Below are positions 9,221-18,456 of a stretch of DNA of 64,000 bases, piece after piece. Origin of the DNA: Cerasicoccus arenae. Lineage in GTDB: Bacteria; Verrucomicrobiota; Verrucomicrobiia; Opitutales; Cerasicoccaceae. Made by a program: the position numbers and the translations under genes. How positions within the stretch are numbered: position 1 is the stretch's first letter; the number at the start of each line of letters is the position of its first letter. The DNA is taken from contig NZ_BMXG01000002.1 of assembly GCF_014651635.1 (NCBI RefSeq), forward strand, positions 1 to 64,000, read 5' to 3'. The notes below the pieces were generated by a model, which ran no database searches, had not been told where the DNA came from, and saw only the letters and a program-made list of their open reading frames with translations.

Positions 9221-9301
9221 AAATGTATCCTCAACGGATAGCAAAAGACGTGCCGAATGAAAGCGCTGATTTCAAGCGTAAAATTGTCTGACGATTTTCC
9301 A

Positions 9302-10834
9302 TTAGTCGCGGCATCGACCAAAAATATGGCCTAAATCCTTCAGGTAACCGGCTACTTCACGGTTGAGGAAATCGAGATTTTCTGGCTGATAACGCCATTG
9401 CCAATTGCCTTGAGCAGTGCCTGGGGCATTCATCCGTGCGTCACTACCCAGATTCAGGAGGTCTTGTAGCGTGATGACCGATAATTTTGCGGGCGAGCGG
9501 AAGCAGGCCCGAATAAAATCCCACTGAGGGGCCTCATCGCCCACACTCAAATAGCGTCGCACGTGCTCGCGAACATGGTCTCCCTCGGTCCAATACCAGC
9601 CGAGGGTGGTGTCGTTGTCGTGGGTGCCGGCGTAGGCGACGCTATTTTGCTCGTGATTGTGCGGCAGATAGTCGTTTTCGGCGTTTCCGCCGAATGCGAA
9701 CTGGAGGATGACCATGCCAGGTAGGCCAGTTTTGACGCGAAGCTCGTGGACACCTGGTGAGAGGTCTCCCAAATCTTCGGCTATCAAATGCGCGTCAGGG
9801 ATGGCCTTTTTAATCGTCTCGAAGAAATCGATCCCTGGGCCAGGCTTCCATTCTCCGCTGGTGGCGTCCTTGGCGTTTGCAGGGATGGCCCAGTAGTCGT
9901 GGAAAGCGCGGAAATGATCGATGCGCACCACATCATAAAGGGCGAAATTGGCCTTTAGGCGGTCGATCCACCAATCATATTGGCGGGCTTTTAGGGCATC
10001 CCAGTCAAATAGGGGATTACCCCATAGTTGGCCGAGCGGCGAAAAATAATCTGGTGGGACTCCAGCGACGGCCTTGGGTTTGCCATCCTTGGTCATCTGA
10101 AAGATTTCGAGCTGGGACCAGGCGTCTGCGCTGTCCAGAGCAACGAAAATGGGGACATCGCCAATAATGCCCACGCCTTTTTGATTGGCATAGTTCCGGA
10201 GTTGGGTCCATTGGCCGAAGAAGAGGTACTGGTAGAATTTTTCCGCCGCAATGTCGGTCGCTAGAGCTTTGGGCAAATCCGATTTCGACCACTCATCGAA
10301 GGAGCGGTATTTCTTGGGCCACTGGAACCATGCTTTGCCCTTGAAATGGGCTTTGGTCGCTCGATAGGCCGCATAAGCGTCCAACCAATGTGATTGTTTT
10401 TTGAGGAAGGCCTTGTAGTTGCCGTAGCCATCGAGGCTGGGTTCACCGTCTTTGGCGAAGCGTTTCGCGGCTTTGGCCATGAGTGGCCAGAAGGTTTCGT
10501 AAAGGGCACCGTAATCTACGTGGTCGTTGGGTAAATCGCGTAGGGGGGCGATTTCTTCCTCTTTTAATAAGCCAAAGCCGACGACGGGGTCTAGGTCAAT
10601 CAGGTAAGGGTTACCAGCGAATGCAGAAAAACACTGATAGGGAGAATCGCCAAACCCGGTGGGGCCGAGTGGGCAAATCTGCCAGTAAGCAAAGCCTGCG
10701 TTGGCCAAAAAATCGACAAACTGGTAGGCTGTGCGGCCCAAGTTGCCAATGCCATGGCAGGAGGGGAGGGAAGTTGGGTGTAACAGTACGCCTGATGAGC
10801 GCTTATCGAGCCAATTGAAGAGTGGACTGGGCAT
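9302..10834 (-). CDS. malQ: 4-alpha-glucanotransferase
   Basis: This GH77 amylomaltase transfers alpha-1,4-glucan segments in maltodextrin and glycogen metabolism. The 510-residue product starts with the typical SSGVLLHPTSLPSCHGIGNLG block. Catalytic residues are at the expected places: nucleophile D306 in VRIDHFRAF, acid/base E353 in IAEDLG, and D406 in YAGTHDNDT. The length matches the short bacterial and plant DPE1-like type. The gene is divergent from the plus-strand gene at 10969, and the shared upstream region holds a near-palindrome at 10899-10918. xseB lies upstream of dxs on the same strand, but there is no clear operon link. Confidence 0.96.
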   Translation of the reverse strand: MPSPLFNWLDKRSSGVLLHPTSLPSCHGIGNLGRTAYQFVDFLANAGFAYWQICPLGPTGFGDSPYQCFSAFAGNPYLIDLDPVVGFGLLKEEEIAPLRDLPNDHVDYGALYETFWPLMAKAAKRFAKDGEPSLDGYGNYKAFLKKQSHWLDAYAAYRATKAHFKGKAWFQWPKKYRSFDEWSKSDLPKALATDIAAEKFYQYLFFGQWTQLRNYANQKGVGIIGDVPIFVALDSADAWSQLEIFQMTKDGKPKAVAGVPPDYFSPLGQLWGNPLFDWDALKARQYDWWIDRLKANFALYDVVRIDHFRAFHDYWAIPANAKDATSGEWKPGPGIDFFETIKKAIPDAHLIAEDLGDLSPGVHELRVKTGLPGMVILQFAFGGNAENDYLPHNHEQNSVAYAGTHDNDTTLGWYWTEGDHVREHVRRYLSVGDEAPQWDFIRACFRSPAKLSVITLQDLLNLGSDARMNAPGTAQGNWQWRYQPENLDFLNREVAGYLKDLGHIFGRCRD

Positions 10835-10898
10835 AATTAGAGTTCGTGGTGGCGAAGCCTTTTATAACAATCCTGAGAGGGCCGTTTCTTCAAGCCGG

Positions 10899-10918
10899 AA
10901 ATAGTGCGCGCGCTATTT
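10899..10918. promoter_or_regulatory. Palindromic candidate operator
   Basis: AAATAG and CTATTT flank a GC-alternating centre, giving a 20-base near-palindrome. It lies between the divergent malQ and 10969 genes, where a regulator could act on both. This is positional evidence only. Confidence 0.3.
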
Positions 10919-10968
10919 ATACTTTACGCAAGGAACTTTTTCGGGAGAATGTGGTTAATAAATTATTG

Positions 10969-11550
10969 ATGATTGCTCCTCGAATTTTCAGCTCACGAGT
11001 GCTTATACTCGCCCCATTGATCGCCTTGGCTCCGAGCTTGTCGCATGCTGCCTTGGATGAGGCGCGTGAGAGTTTGCTGCGAAATTCACCCTTCGTCCAG
11101 TGGCAACCGCCACGTCAAGAGATCAAGGCACCGCCAGCTGTTGCGCCAGTTGGTAATTTAAGCCGAGAAGTGGATTTTAAGGGCATTCTGAAAATTGAGG
11201 ACGAAACCTTTATCAATCTTTTCGACAAGGTTGAAAACAGGAGCGTTCTGCTGGGGCTTAATGAAAGTAAGGATTCAGCTCGTTTTAAAGTGGTATCATA
11301 CAATAGCGAAGGAGACCGCTCCATCGTTCTTCAGGCTGGTAACGGCCAGAAAGAAACCATTTACTTAGCCTCGAGTGACGGCGTGTCGATTCCAACTGCT
11401 ACCGCGCAGCCAGCACGGCCCACGAGTCCGCAAACAATCGGTGTTGATCGAACGACGCCAGCGATTCTCAATCGTACTTCAAGCGAGCCCAATACAAACC
11501 GCCGTCGTCGGGTGATTCCCCGCCGCGTGAACAGTAACTCTGGCGGATAA
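10969..11550 (+). CDS. Exported protein of unknown function
   Basis: I choose the ATG at 10969 because it begins a clean signal peptide (MIAPRIFSSRVLILAPLIAL, cleavage probably after SHA near residue 27). A longer frame runs from 10846 but lacks export features. The mature protein of about 165 residues has a Pro-rich linker (QPPRQEIKAPPAVAPVG) and a compact beta-type domain of about 75 residues (KGILKIEDETFINLFD onward), then a disordered Thr/Pro tail ending in an Arg-rich patch. The layout of linker plus small beta domain recalls GspC/PilP-like periplasmic secretion proteins, but the match is too weak to name it. It is followed closely by a tRNA-Val gene. Confidence 0.6.
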   Translation: MIAPRIFSSRVLILAPLIALAPSLSHAALDEARESLLRNSPFVQWQPPRQEIKAPPAVAPVGNLSREVDFKGILKIEDETFINLFDKVENRSVLLGLNESKDSARFKVVSYNSEGDRSIVLQAGNGQKETIYLASSDGVSIPTATAQPARPTSPQTIGVDRTTPAILNRTSSEPNTNRRRRVIPRRVNSNSGG

Positions 11551-11593
11551 TAAGGACGAGCTTCCGGATCTGATTAACCTTTTTAAGAGGAAT

Positions 11594-11670
11594 GGGGGAG
11601 TAGCTCAGTTGGTTAGAGCGCATGCTTCACACGCATGAGGCCCCGGGTTCGAGTCCCGGCTTTCCCACCA
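11594..11670 (+). tRNA. tRNA-Val (CAC)
   Basis: A cloverleaf can be folded by eye. The acceptor GGGGGAG pairs with CTTTCCC through two G-U pairs. The D arm is normal. The anticodon stem CATGC/GCATG encloses loop TTCACAC with anticodon CAC, and the T stem CCGGG/CCCGG encloses TTCGAGT. The terminal CCA is encoded. Confidence 0.95.
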
Positions 11671-11718
11671 TTGTAGGGATTAACCCAAATGCCTCTTAGA
11701 GGACTCGTTGAGTTGCGG

Positions 11719-12768
11719 CTACACGTAGGAACTCAATAGCCGTAGGGCAGCCTCCACAGATGCAATGGACGCCGTTTCGCTGGCCGTATGATAGCCCGTT
11801 GTGGGGATCTGCAAGGTTGTGCCATTGATCGCACCACCGGTGGCCGCCGCAAGTCGCCCCAGTTCGGTGCGTCCGAGGGACATGGGTTTGGGCCGATTTA
11901 AATTTTGCTCGTCAATCCAAGCGTCCTTAAACGTGTAAGTGATTTTCAGTCGATCGCAAAGGGAAGCGATTTCTCTGGTGAAGCCTGGGTCGAACGGATA
12001 CGTCGCGTCCTTATTGCGCAGCACGAGCTCTTGCTCTGCGGCGGCTTCGGGCGTCGGATAGGGGCTAGTGTCGACGACCAGCAGCCGGGACGTTGTAATG
12101 GACTCCCGCTGGAACCACGACAGCGCATAGCGCCAACTGCGACCCGCCTCTTCCTGAGCAGTCAACAACGCGGTGCCGGTGAAGCCATTGCGGAAGAGGT
12201 GGATGATCATCGCGACACTCAAGACATTATCGAGCTGCGCGGAAAGGTGTGTGTCGGTGAGTTGGAGTCGATCCAGAAAGGAAACCGGAGCACCCGGTTG
12301 AAGATACTCCAAGCCCTTGATTTCAAAGATGAGATTATTCCGTTTGGGACAAAGGTAGCTATTGGAAATGACTCCTTGGCCCAGATACGTGCCAGTGTAT
12401 GGCAGGTGGGCCTGGACCCGCTGTCCAGTGAATCGATCCGCGATGGAGGCCATCATCTGCTCGGAAACAGAATCTCCCGTCAGCTCACCACGGTTTCCCG
12501 CAATGAAGGCTGCGTATTGAAACTCATTGGGCCCGGTGCAGAGCAGGCCATGTCGGTCAATGTGCGCCGAGAGGATCAGGCTTTCCGGCTCGGTTCCCTG
12601 GGCCACCAATACGCCCAGATGACGTTCAATGCGGACATTGACCTCCTCCAGTTCACGCCGAAGCACGCGGAAAAAGGAGTCCTCGGCGCCGACGACAGAA
12701 GGTTCGCGGACAAGCTGCTGGAGTATTTCGTAGAAGCCGGATAGGTCGGCGGCCGAGTGAGTGTTCAC
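11719..12768 (-). CDS. M42-family-like metallopeptidase
   Basis: The 349-residue protein shows the metal-ligand layout of the M42/M20-like co-catalytic zinc peptidases: H69 and D71 in SAHIDRHGL, D180 in SAQLDNVLS, E206-E207 in TAQEEAGR, D233 in VVDTSPY and H327 in TTGYHTASE. M42 enzymes are cytosolic aminopeptidases, often forming large oligomers. The inserted beta domain between about residues 90 and 170 fits this. No signal peptide is present. The frame starts at a GTG at 12768. It is convergent with the tRNA-Val gene and lies downstream of the secreted hydrolase gene on the same strand. The substrate is unknown. Confidence 0.85.
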   Translation of the reverse strand: MNTHSAADLSGFYEILQQLVREPSVVGAEDSFFRVLRRELEEVNVRIERHLGVLVAQGTEPESLILSAHIDRHGLLCTGPNEFQYAAFIAGNRGELTGDSVSEQMMASIADRFTGQRVQAHLPYTGTYLGQGVISNSYLCPKRNNLIFEIKGLEYLQPGAPVSFLDRLQLTDTHLSAQLDNVLSVAMIIHLFRNGFTGTALLTAQEEAGRSWRYALSWFQRESITTSRLLVVDTSPYPTPEAAAEQELVLRNKDATYPFDPGFTREIASLCDRLKITYTFKDAWIDEQNLNRPKPMSLGRTELGRLAAATGGAINGTTLQIPTTGYHTASETASIASVEAALRLLSSYV

Positions 12769-12844
12769 TGATGGATTTTAATGGGTGGCATAGCAAGAAA
12801 AGTGCCATGGCAATTTGATGAATTGTCGTGATTACGATGCATTG

Positions 12845-15502
12845 CTATTTCTCAATCAGATAATAAACAGTGTCTGGCAACAGTTCAAAACGCTTAGCGC
12901 CAGTGAAAGAGTTCTTCTGCGGATAGCCATTAAGGTCGAGCGGCGTGACCGTCATTTCTTGGGCATCTGGACGGGCGAGAAAGGCAGTGCCGTGCGGTGA
13001 CTTAAAGAGCCAAGGATCGCGCCCAAGATTAAGAATTCGCTCTAATCCGTTGCCAGCTGATTCAGTTTCATAGTCGGTGGGCTCTTCCTCGGTCATTACT
13101 TGGAAAAGCAGCTTGCGGGAGGTCTCGACCGGTTGGTCATCGAGAGACACCAGCGCGGTGTAGATGGCGTCCATATCTGATGACAGTGCGTATTGCCCCG
13201 CTACGACGGCTTGACTGCGCTTGCTTAAGTCGCCCATGATTATCTGGGCTTGTGGCGCATTAACCGCCAGCACGCCATCGCCGTAGTCCCACTGGATTTC
13301 CCCTGTGGCGCTGCGAATGATTTCCTGATCCAAATCGATATACGGGCTGAGGTCATCGACCCGGGTTTCGCCGCCATCCTCAGTCATGTCTACATGAGTT
13401 TGGCCGACGTAATGAATCAGTGAAGTAATCTGGCCTTCATCATCGAGAGGAGCTTTCAAGTCCTTGGCTCGTAGCATATCGAGGTTCGACCGGGGGGAGA
13501 GCGGGGTGCCCTTCAGCGCTAGGAGGTCGCTGATTTTTAGTTGGATATCCGCTATCCGTGGCGCAGTCTTCACCAAGCCTTTACGGTAGATCAGTGCGGC
13601 GACAGAGTATTGCCCCATTTGGGTTGGCGTCATGATCGTCCATGGATCGACGTGGTGATGTTGTTGCGTCTGCCATTCGGTGCCATGCAGCGCGAAATGC
13701 ATGATGGAATCGACGTCCTGTAGAGCACCAAAAATAGCATAATAGAGCTGTGATTCGCCGCGATAGCGATTGGGCCGCGTCCATGATGTTTCCGAAATAG
13801 TGCTCGGGTAATCGCCGTACTGAATGTCCATGACCGGATGGCTGAAGGAACGCGTTTCTCCCGGTTTTTGTGGATCGAATTTGAGGGCATTGCGATTTCC
13901 TGTAACGTGGTTTGTGCGGATGGACCACGAGGCCCCCGTACCTTCGCGATAGCTGCCAAAGTAGGCACCATGCCGGTCGATGAAGTCACCTGGGTAGTAG
14001 CTTAGGTATTCCAGTGGTCCAAGGATAGCTGGGCTTGCTGTTTGCCAGTTACTTGCGGTGATGAGTCCTTTGAAACCAAGTTCGTTACGTAGGAATTCGA
14101 CCTGTTCTTGATAGAAACGGCGCTGGTCTTCGTAGAGGAAAGTGATGGTGTCCTGGTCTCGCTTTGTCTTTTTCGTAAAGGTTTCGCCGATCGGACGGAA
14201 AGCGAGGCGACCTTCCTGTGGACGATCACGTTTCATGCGCAAGCCGTCCCATGCCTTGTAGGCTTCATCGAAGGAACCGTATTTTTGCTTCACCCAGTTG
14301 CCGAAAACGTTTTCGTAGATGTGCATTTGTTCCGCCGGGATATTGTCATAGTTGAATGTCCAGAACAGGTTGGAGTCTTCGTTTTGGATTTCCACGCTCA
14401 TCAATGCGGGATGGTCGATGAGCTTTCGCCCGTCTGGCCCTGGGACCAGCAACAGCTCACGCCACCAATTATGATAAAGCTCTTGAAACGCCTTATTAAA
14501 AAAGAGTACGGAAAAGCTGCGTTGTTTTCCATCGTAGCCCTTCAGGAAATCCAGGCCCGGTTCTGGGCGGAACCAAAGCGGAAAATAGATCGAGAGGTGC
14601 AGGTAAATGCCGTTTTTCTCGGCCTCGTCGGCCAAGGCTTGAATGCCCTCCCGCGCAGTGGGCTTAAAGGCCCCCGTGCTTCCGTCGAATACCGCCCCAT
14701 GAATACGTAGCAGGTTGACGCCACGCTTGGCCAGTAGGCGACAAGACTTCGCCAGCTCTTCGCCGCGCATGTGAATGCCTGGGCCGTTAACTGCCCAAAA
14801 TCGAACAGGCTCATCGGTTTTTTCAAAGAAAAATTGGCCGTCTCGGGCGATCACTCGGCCATCTAGGCCCGAGCGTTCCTGATTGAGCCAACGCATGTCG
14901 AGTGGGCTTTCTTTAAAGGAATCTTCATTGGGTTGCCAAACGGACCAACCGGGTTTCGCCTTGGGCTTTTCGTCCGGTCGTTGCACGCCAGATGGCCGGA
15001 ACGGTTCATTGGTAAATACGATGGCATCGACCATGCCGTGGTGGTGGTTTGCACTGTCAAGAGTGAGGACCAAGGTGTTGTTGCCTGTCTTAAGAGTTAC
15101 TTCGCCGACTCGGATCCACGCAATGAAACGCAGGTCGATTTTATCGTCTCTCGCTACATTTAGATGCCCCGTTTGGGCGGCGTCAGGAGGGACTGTTTGG
15201 GGTGCGCCGCCGTTGATCTCATACTGAATCTTTGTTCGGGTCGCATTCGCCCGTAACCATAAAACATAGTTGCCCCCCTCTGGGGCTTCAAAGCGATAGG
15301 TGAGCTTACCGGGCTCTTTATCGTCCCAATGATGCGCCAATGCGCCGTTGGAGAGGTTATTCGTGTGTATGCTGCCGTACCACGAATGTTCGGTTACGAC
15401 AGCAGGATTAGCGTCCTCTCCCTCTAGCCAAACGAAGGATGCAGGAAGAGGCGAATTTATGATTAACAAGAGGGTAAGCAGGCGGGGGAATTGCTTAGTC
15501 AC
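12845..15502 (-). CDS. Secreted GH5-like glycoside hydrolase with carbohydrate-binding domain
   Basis: This 885-residue protein starts at a GTG that opens directly into a signal peptide (residues 1-21). Residues about 24-165 resemble a CBM35-like beta-sandwich (begins FVWLEGEDAN; polar and aromatic). From about 200 a TIM-barrel follows, with RWAVNGPGIH-like entry strands, LLRIHGAVFD, LHLSIYFPLWF, and the clan-A acid/base Asn-Glu pair N374-E375 in SVEIQNEDSN. A beta-rich C-terminal region of about 250 residues follows. The nucleophile Glu is not certain. Together with the adjacent FAD protein it suggests breakdown of a plant- or algal-type polysaccharide. The exact GH family is unresolved. Confidence 0.8.
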   Translation of the reverse strand: MTKQFPRLLTLLLIINSPLPASFVWLEGEDANPAVVTEHSWYGSIHTNNLSNGALAHHWDDKEPGKLTYRFEAPEGGNYVLWLRANATRTKIQYEINGGAPQTVPPDAAQTGHLNVARDDKIDLRFIAWIRVGEVTLKTGNNTLVLTLDSANHHHGMVDAIVFTNEPFRPSGVQRPDEKPKAKPGWSVWQPNEDSFKESPLDMRWLNQERSGLDGRVIARDGQFFFEKTDEPVRFWAVNGPGIHMRGEELAKSCRLLAKRGVNLLRIHGAVFDGSTGAFKPTAREGIQALADEAEKNGIYLHLSIYFPLWFRPEPGLDFLKGYDGKQRSFSVLFFNKAFQELYHNWWRELLLVPGPDGRKLIDHPALMSVEIQNEDSNLFWTFNYDNIPAEQMHIYENVFGNWVKQKYGSFDEAYKAWDGLRMKRDRPQEGRLAFRPIGETFTKKTKRDQDTITFLYEDQRRFYQEQVEFLRNELGFKGLITASNWQTASPAILGPLEYLSYYPGDFIDRHGAYFGSYREGTGASWSIRTNHVTGNRNALKFDPQKPGETRSFSHPVMDIQYGDYPSTISETSWTRPNRYRGESQLYYAIFGALQDVDSIMHFALHGTEWQTQQHHHVDPWTIMTPTQMGQYSVAALIYRKGLVKTAPRIADIQLKISDLLALKGTPLSPRSNLDMLRAKDLKAPLDDEGQITSLIHYVGQTHVDMTEDGGETRVDDLSPYIDLDQEIIRSATGEIQWDYGDGVLAVNAPQAQIIMGDLSKRSQAVVAGQYALSSDMDAIYTALVSLDDQPVETSRKLLFQVMTEEEPTDYETESAGNGLERILNLGRDPWLFKSPHGTAFLARPDAQEMTVTPLDLNGYPQKNSFTGAKRFELLPDTVYYLIEK

Positions 15503-15549
15503 AAGCAGGGATTATTGCGCCTGCAAACCACCTGTCACTGCTAAATCAA

Positions 15550-17433
15550 TCACGCCCCCACGCGACTTTGTCCACGTGATGAGTTCTCCAAACCGTGGTC
15601 AGGCTCTTTCAGGTCATCCGGGTTCAAGCTGTTGACAACATCTGTCCATGACTGCCCATTTGGTGGGTCTTCGCTCAGTGGAATCGGCGTGGTTGACGCT
15701 TCAATACTGAATAGACGGATTGGCGAATCGCCCCACGCGCTCTTTCCTGTAAATCGGAGGCCGACGATCTCGTCTTTGACGGGTAGCACGACTAGGCGGC
15801 GCTTGTTGTCGTCCTCTTCGTGGATTGTTTCCCATCGGCCATCAGCATGCTGTGCCTCGATTTGGAAGGCGCGGACAAGCTGTTTGGGCATAGTAACCGG
15901 CTTTCGGTTATGCGGGTAAAGGACGGGCATGCGCTTGCTGTCGTTCAGATCGCTATCAAAGACCAAGCGTAGGCAATCAACCTGAGCCGGAGTCCCCAAA
16001 TTGAGGGTGACGGATGCGCCTGCCGGGCCTTCCCAAGCATTGTCTACCTGATTAATAATGCGTTCGTGCCCGTTGAGCAGGATGGAGGCGTCGGCGTCAT
16101 TGGATGCATTAACCGTGGCCTCAGCCATCAAAGGAAGCGCGGGCTTGGCTAGACCTGGGAGCCAGCAGTCGTCTTCCATGAGTTGACGTTGTAGTTCGTG
16201 GAGGGTGTCGCCGACGATGTCACGTGGTTCAATACCGAGCTTTGCACACAGAGACGCTGCCGTGCCGACTGCTTGCCCGAGTAGCGCGCAGGTGCCCATG
16301 ACACGCGTCGAGGACAGTGCACAGTGCGTCGCGGAAATGTTCCGACCTGCACAGAGCAAGTTGGGGACATTACGGGAGTAAAGTGTGCGTAGCGGAATGC
16401 CGTAGGGGGAGGGGGCCTGGTGAAACATCGTGGGTTTGCCGGGGTAGAGAAGCCCTGCAGGGTGATGATCGTCCATGCTCCAACCGCCGTAGGCGATAAT
16501 GTCCTCGAATTTGCCTTCAGCGGTGACGTCGTTTTGGGTCAAAATATGATCCCCTAGATAGCGGCGATTCTCACGTTTCCCAGGAAGTGCGCCAAGCCAA
16601 CGCAAGCGCCAATTAATGAGCTTTTCGGCCTGTGGACCGCGGTTTTTCATGTAGTCCCATACGCCCCAGGCGGCCTTAACAAGGTCATCGCGGATGTTTT
16701 CTGCATTGGAAATGGTGTTGGTCAGGCCGCCCAGCTCAAGCCACCAGAAGTTATTGCCCAAGCCACTGCCAAGGCGGGAGGGGAGGGTTGAGTTTTCGTC
16801 GAAATAATTGGCCCAAGGGGGGGGGGTAAAGGGTTGCGGTTCGGGGGTCTCTTCGAGCTGGAGGAGCACCGTGTTGCCCATGGTTTTCATGTCCGCGGCA
16901 CGGGGGGCCAGGGATTCGTTAAACTCTTCCTGAGCTTCGCGACCTTGGCGTGTCTCTGCGCCGGAAAGCGGGGCAAGGATGGAGTCGCCGGAGCAATCGA
17001 TGAAATACTTTGCCTCAATGCGCCGCCAAGTCTGGCTGGTCATTTCCCAAGCATCGATAGAGTTGAGCCGTCCGTCCTTGAGTTGTCCGTTGTTACAGGT
17101 GCAATTCAGGAAGGTCGTCAAGCCGGGCGTCATCTTGGCAAATTCGAACAAGACGGAATCCCAGACCGAATACATGCCTTGGGGGTTGCGGTGCAGGTTG
17201 CGGAGCTGGATCTCTTCCAGCAAGCCGGTTTCCTTCATGTTTTGGCCGTGGGCACCACAAATCCACATACGGATCTCCGATGAGGCGTTACCGCCAAGAA
17301 CGGGCCGATCATGAACGAGAATGACGGAGCTGCCTCGTCGGGCAGCAGATACAGCAGCGATTAGGCCGGCGACGCCGCCGCCTACTACGCATACATCAAC
17401 GGAATGTTTTTCTAGGGCAAGTTTGGGATTCAT
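15550..17433 (-). CDS. FAD-dependent oxidoreductase (FAD_oxidored family)
   Basis: The 627-residue protein has the dinucleotide-binding motif VVGGGVAG (16-23), the family signature LGGNASSEIRMW (46-57), and further FAD contacts in CAGRNISATH and the region after it. Residues about 430-600 form a discoidin-like beta domain (starting NASNDADAS). This composition is common in Verrucomicrobiota and Planctomycetota next to glycoside hydrolases, and the neighbouring GH5-like gene fits. The substrate is unknown and there is no signal peptide. A G10 tract at 16817-16826 is read as Pro-Pro-Pro near residue 204. Confidence 0.88.
   Translation of the reverse strand: MNPKLALEKHSVDVCVVGGGVAGLIAAVSAARRGSSVILVHDRPVLGGNASSEIRMWICGAHGQNMKETGLLEEIQLRNLHRNPQGMYSVWDSVLFEFAKMTPGLTTFLNCTCNNGQLKDGRLNSIDAWEMTSQTWRRIEAKYFIDCSGDSILAPLSGAETRQGREAQEEFNESLAPRAADMKTMGNTVLLQLEETPEPQPFTPPPWANYFDENSTLPSRLGSGLGNNFWWLELGGLTNTISNAENIRDDLVKAAWGVWDYMKNRGPQAEKLINWRLRWLGALPGKRENRRYLGDHILTQNDVTAEGKFEDIIAYGGWSMDDHHPAGLLYPGKPTMFHQAPSPYGIPLRTLYSRNVPNLLCAGRNISATHCALSSTRVMGTCALLGQAVGTAASLCAKLGIEPRDIVGDTLHELQRQLMEDDCWLPGLAKPALPLMAEATVNASNDADASILLNGHERIINQVDNAWEGPAGASVTLNLGTPAQVDCLRLVFDSDLNDSKRMPVLYPHNRKPVTMPKQLVRAFQIEAQHADGRWETIHEEDDNKRRLVVLPVKDEIVGLRFTGKSAWGDSPIRLFSIEASTTPIPLSEDPPNGQSWTDVVNSLNPDDLKEPDHGLENSSRGQSRVGA
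16817..16826. repeat. Homopolymer tract G10
   Basis: Ten consecutive G on the plus strand within the FAD oxidoreductase gene, read there as TPPPWA. A slip would truncate the enzyme after about one third. Confidence 0.9.
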
Positions 17434-17530
17434 TGTATAGCTACAAATTCCTAGAAAAAATTGGTTTAGTAAAGTTCAACTCCGACATTTCAATTGAACG
17501 CGTTAAGTTAAATTGCCTATCTTCTTAATC

Positions 17531-18403
17531 ATGGTGCGTATTCTCAATTTAGGTTCGATCAACATAGACCACGTTTATGCGGTTGATCATTTCGTCCGCC
17601 CCGGTGAAACACTTGCCAGCTTGGGCTACCAGGTATTTGCGGGAGGCAAGGGCTACAACCAGTCCATCGCTTTGGCCCGTGCTGGGGCCACTGTCAGCCA
17701 TCTGGGCTGCATCGGCGAGGACGGTCGCTGGCTAGTTGATCGCCTGACCAAGGATGGTGTGGGCGCTGACCTGATTGCTGAAAGTGACTCCGCCACTGGC
17801 CACGCGATTATCCAAGTTTCTAGCTCGGGGGAGAACGCCATCGTCCTGCATGCAGGCGCGAACCACGTTATCGACGAAGCAGCGCTAAAACTAGCGTTGG
17901 CGAGCTATGGCCCTGGCGATTGGCTGCTAACGCAGAACGAAACCAGTTCGGTGGCAAACGCCATGCGCCTGGCTAAGGCTAAAGGACTGCGCATCGCTTT
18001 CAATCCCGCGCCGATGACAGACGCTGTGCAGGATTTTCCGCTGGAGCTGGTCGACTGCTTCATCCTCAATGAAACAGAGGCCGAGGCGCTTTCCGGCGGT
18101 GAGACTGATCAGGCTGGCGAAGCGCTGCGGGCGCGTTATCCGCAGGCTGTTGTTGTGCTGACACTGGGGGCCAAGGGGGCATGCTATCTGGATGCTCAAG
18201 ACGAGGTCCATCAGGCGGCGGAACCCGTTGAGGCGGTGGATACGACTGCGGCGGGGGACACGTTTACGGGCTTTTTTCTAGCCTCGCTGATTGCGGGGGC
18301 CAAGCCTCAAGAGGCATTGGCGTTGGGCAGTCGGGCGGCAGGAATCTGCGTTACTCGGTCTGGCGCAGCCAATTCAATTCCGTTTCGGAGCGAGCTTGCC
18401 TGA
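17531..18403 (+). CDS. rbsK: PfkB-family sugar kinase, probably ribokinase
   Basis: From the ATG at 17531 the product is 290 residues, the usual length. It shows the first PfkB signature in FAGGKGYNQS (36-45; Tyr replaces the usual Ala of GGKGANQ), NPAPM at 158-162, ILNETEAEAL at 178-187, and the second signature DTTAAGDTFTG (237-247) with catalytic D243. These features favour ribokinase over fructokinase. It would phosphorylate ribose to ribose 5-phosphate with ATP in the cytoplasm. No ribose transporter or regulator gene is adjacent. A TTG at 17513 would give six extra residues. The gene is divergent from the FAD oxidoreductase. Confidence 0.87.
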   Translation: MVRILNLGSINIDHVYAVDHFVRPGETLASLGYQVFAGGKGYNQSIALARAGATVSHLGCIGEDGRWLVDRLTKDGVGADLIAESDSATGHAIIQVSSSGENAIVLHAGANHVIDEAALKLALASYGPGDWLLTQNETSSVANAMRLAKAKGLRIAFNPAPMTDAVQDFPLELVDCFILNETEAEALSGGETDQAGEALRARYPQAVVVLTLGAKGACYLDAQDEVHQAAEPVEAVDTTAAGDTFTGFFLASLIAGAKPQEALALGSRAAGICVTRSGAANSIPFRSELA

Positions 18404-18456
18404 TTCTTGAACGAGCTGAAATGGCGCGTGTGACCTGAGTCGTATAGCCAAACGGC

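Noticed and set aside
11905-12744. 279-codon plus-strand open frame
   Set aside because: Antisense to the M42-like peptidase, whose metal ligands are all present on the minus strand.
18404-18456. Hairpin between ribokinase and sigma factor as a terminator
   Set aside because: The stem is short (TATAGCC/GGCTTATA) with no T-run and includes coding bases of the sigma factor stop region.
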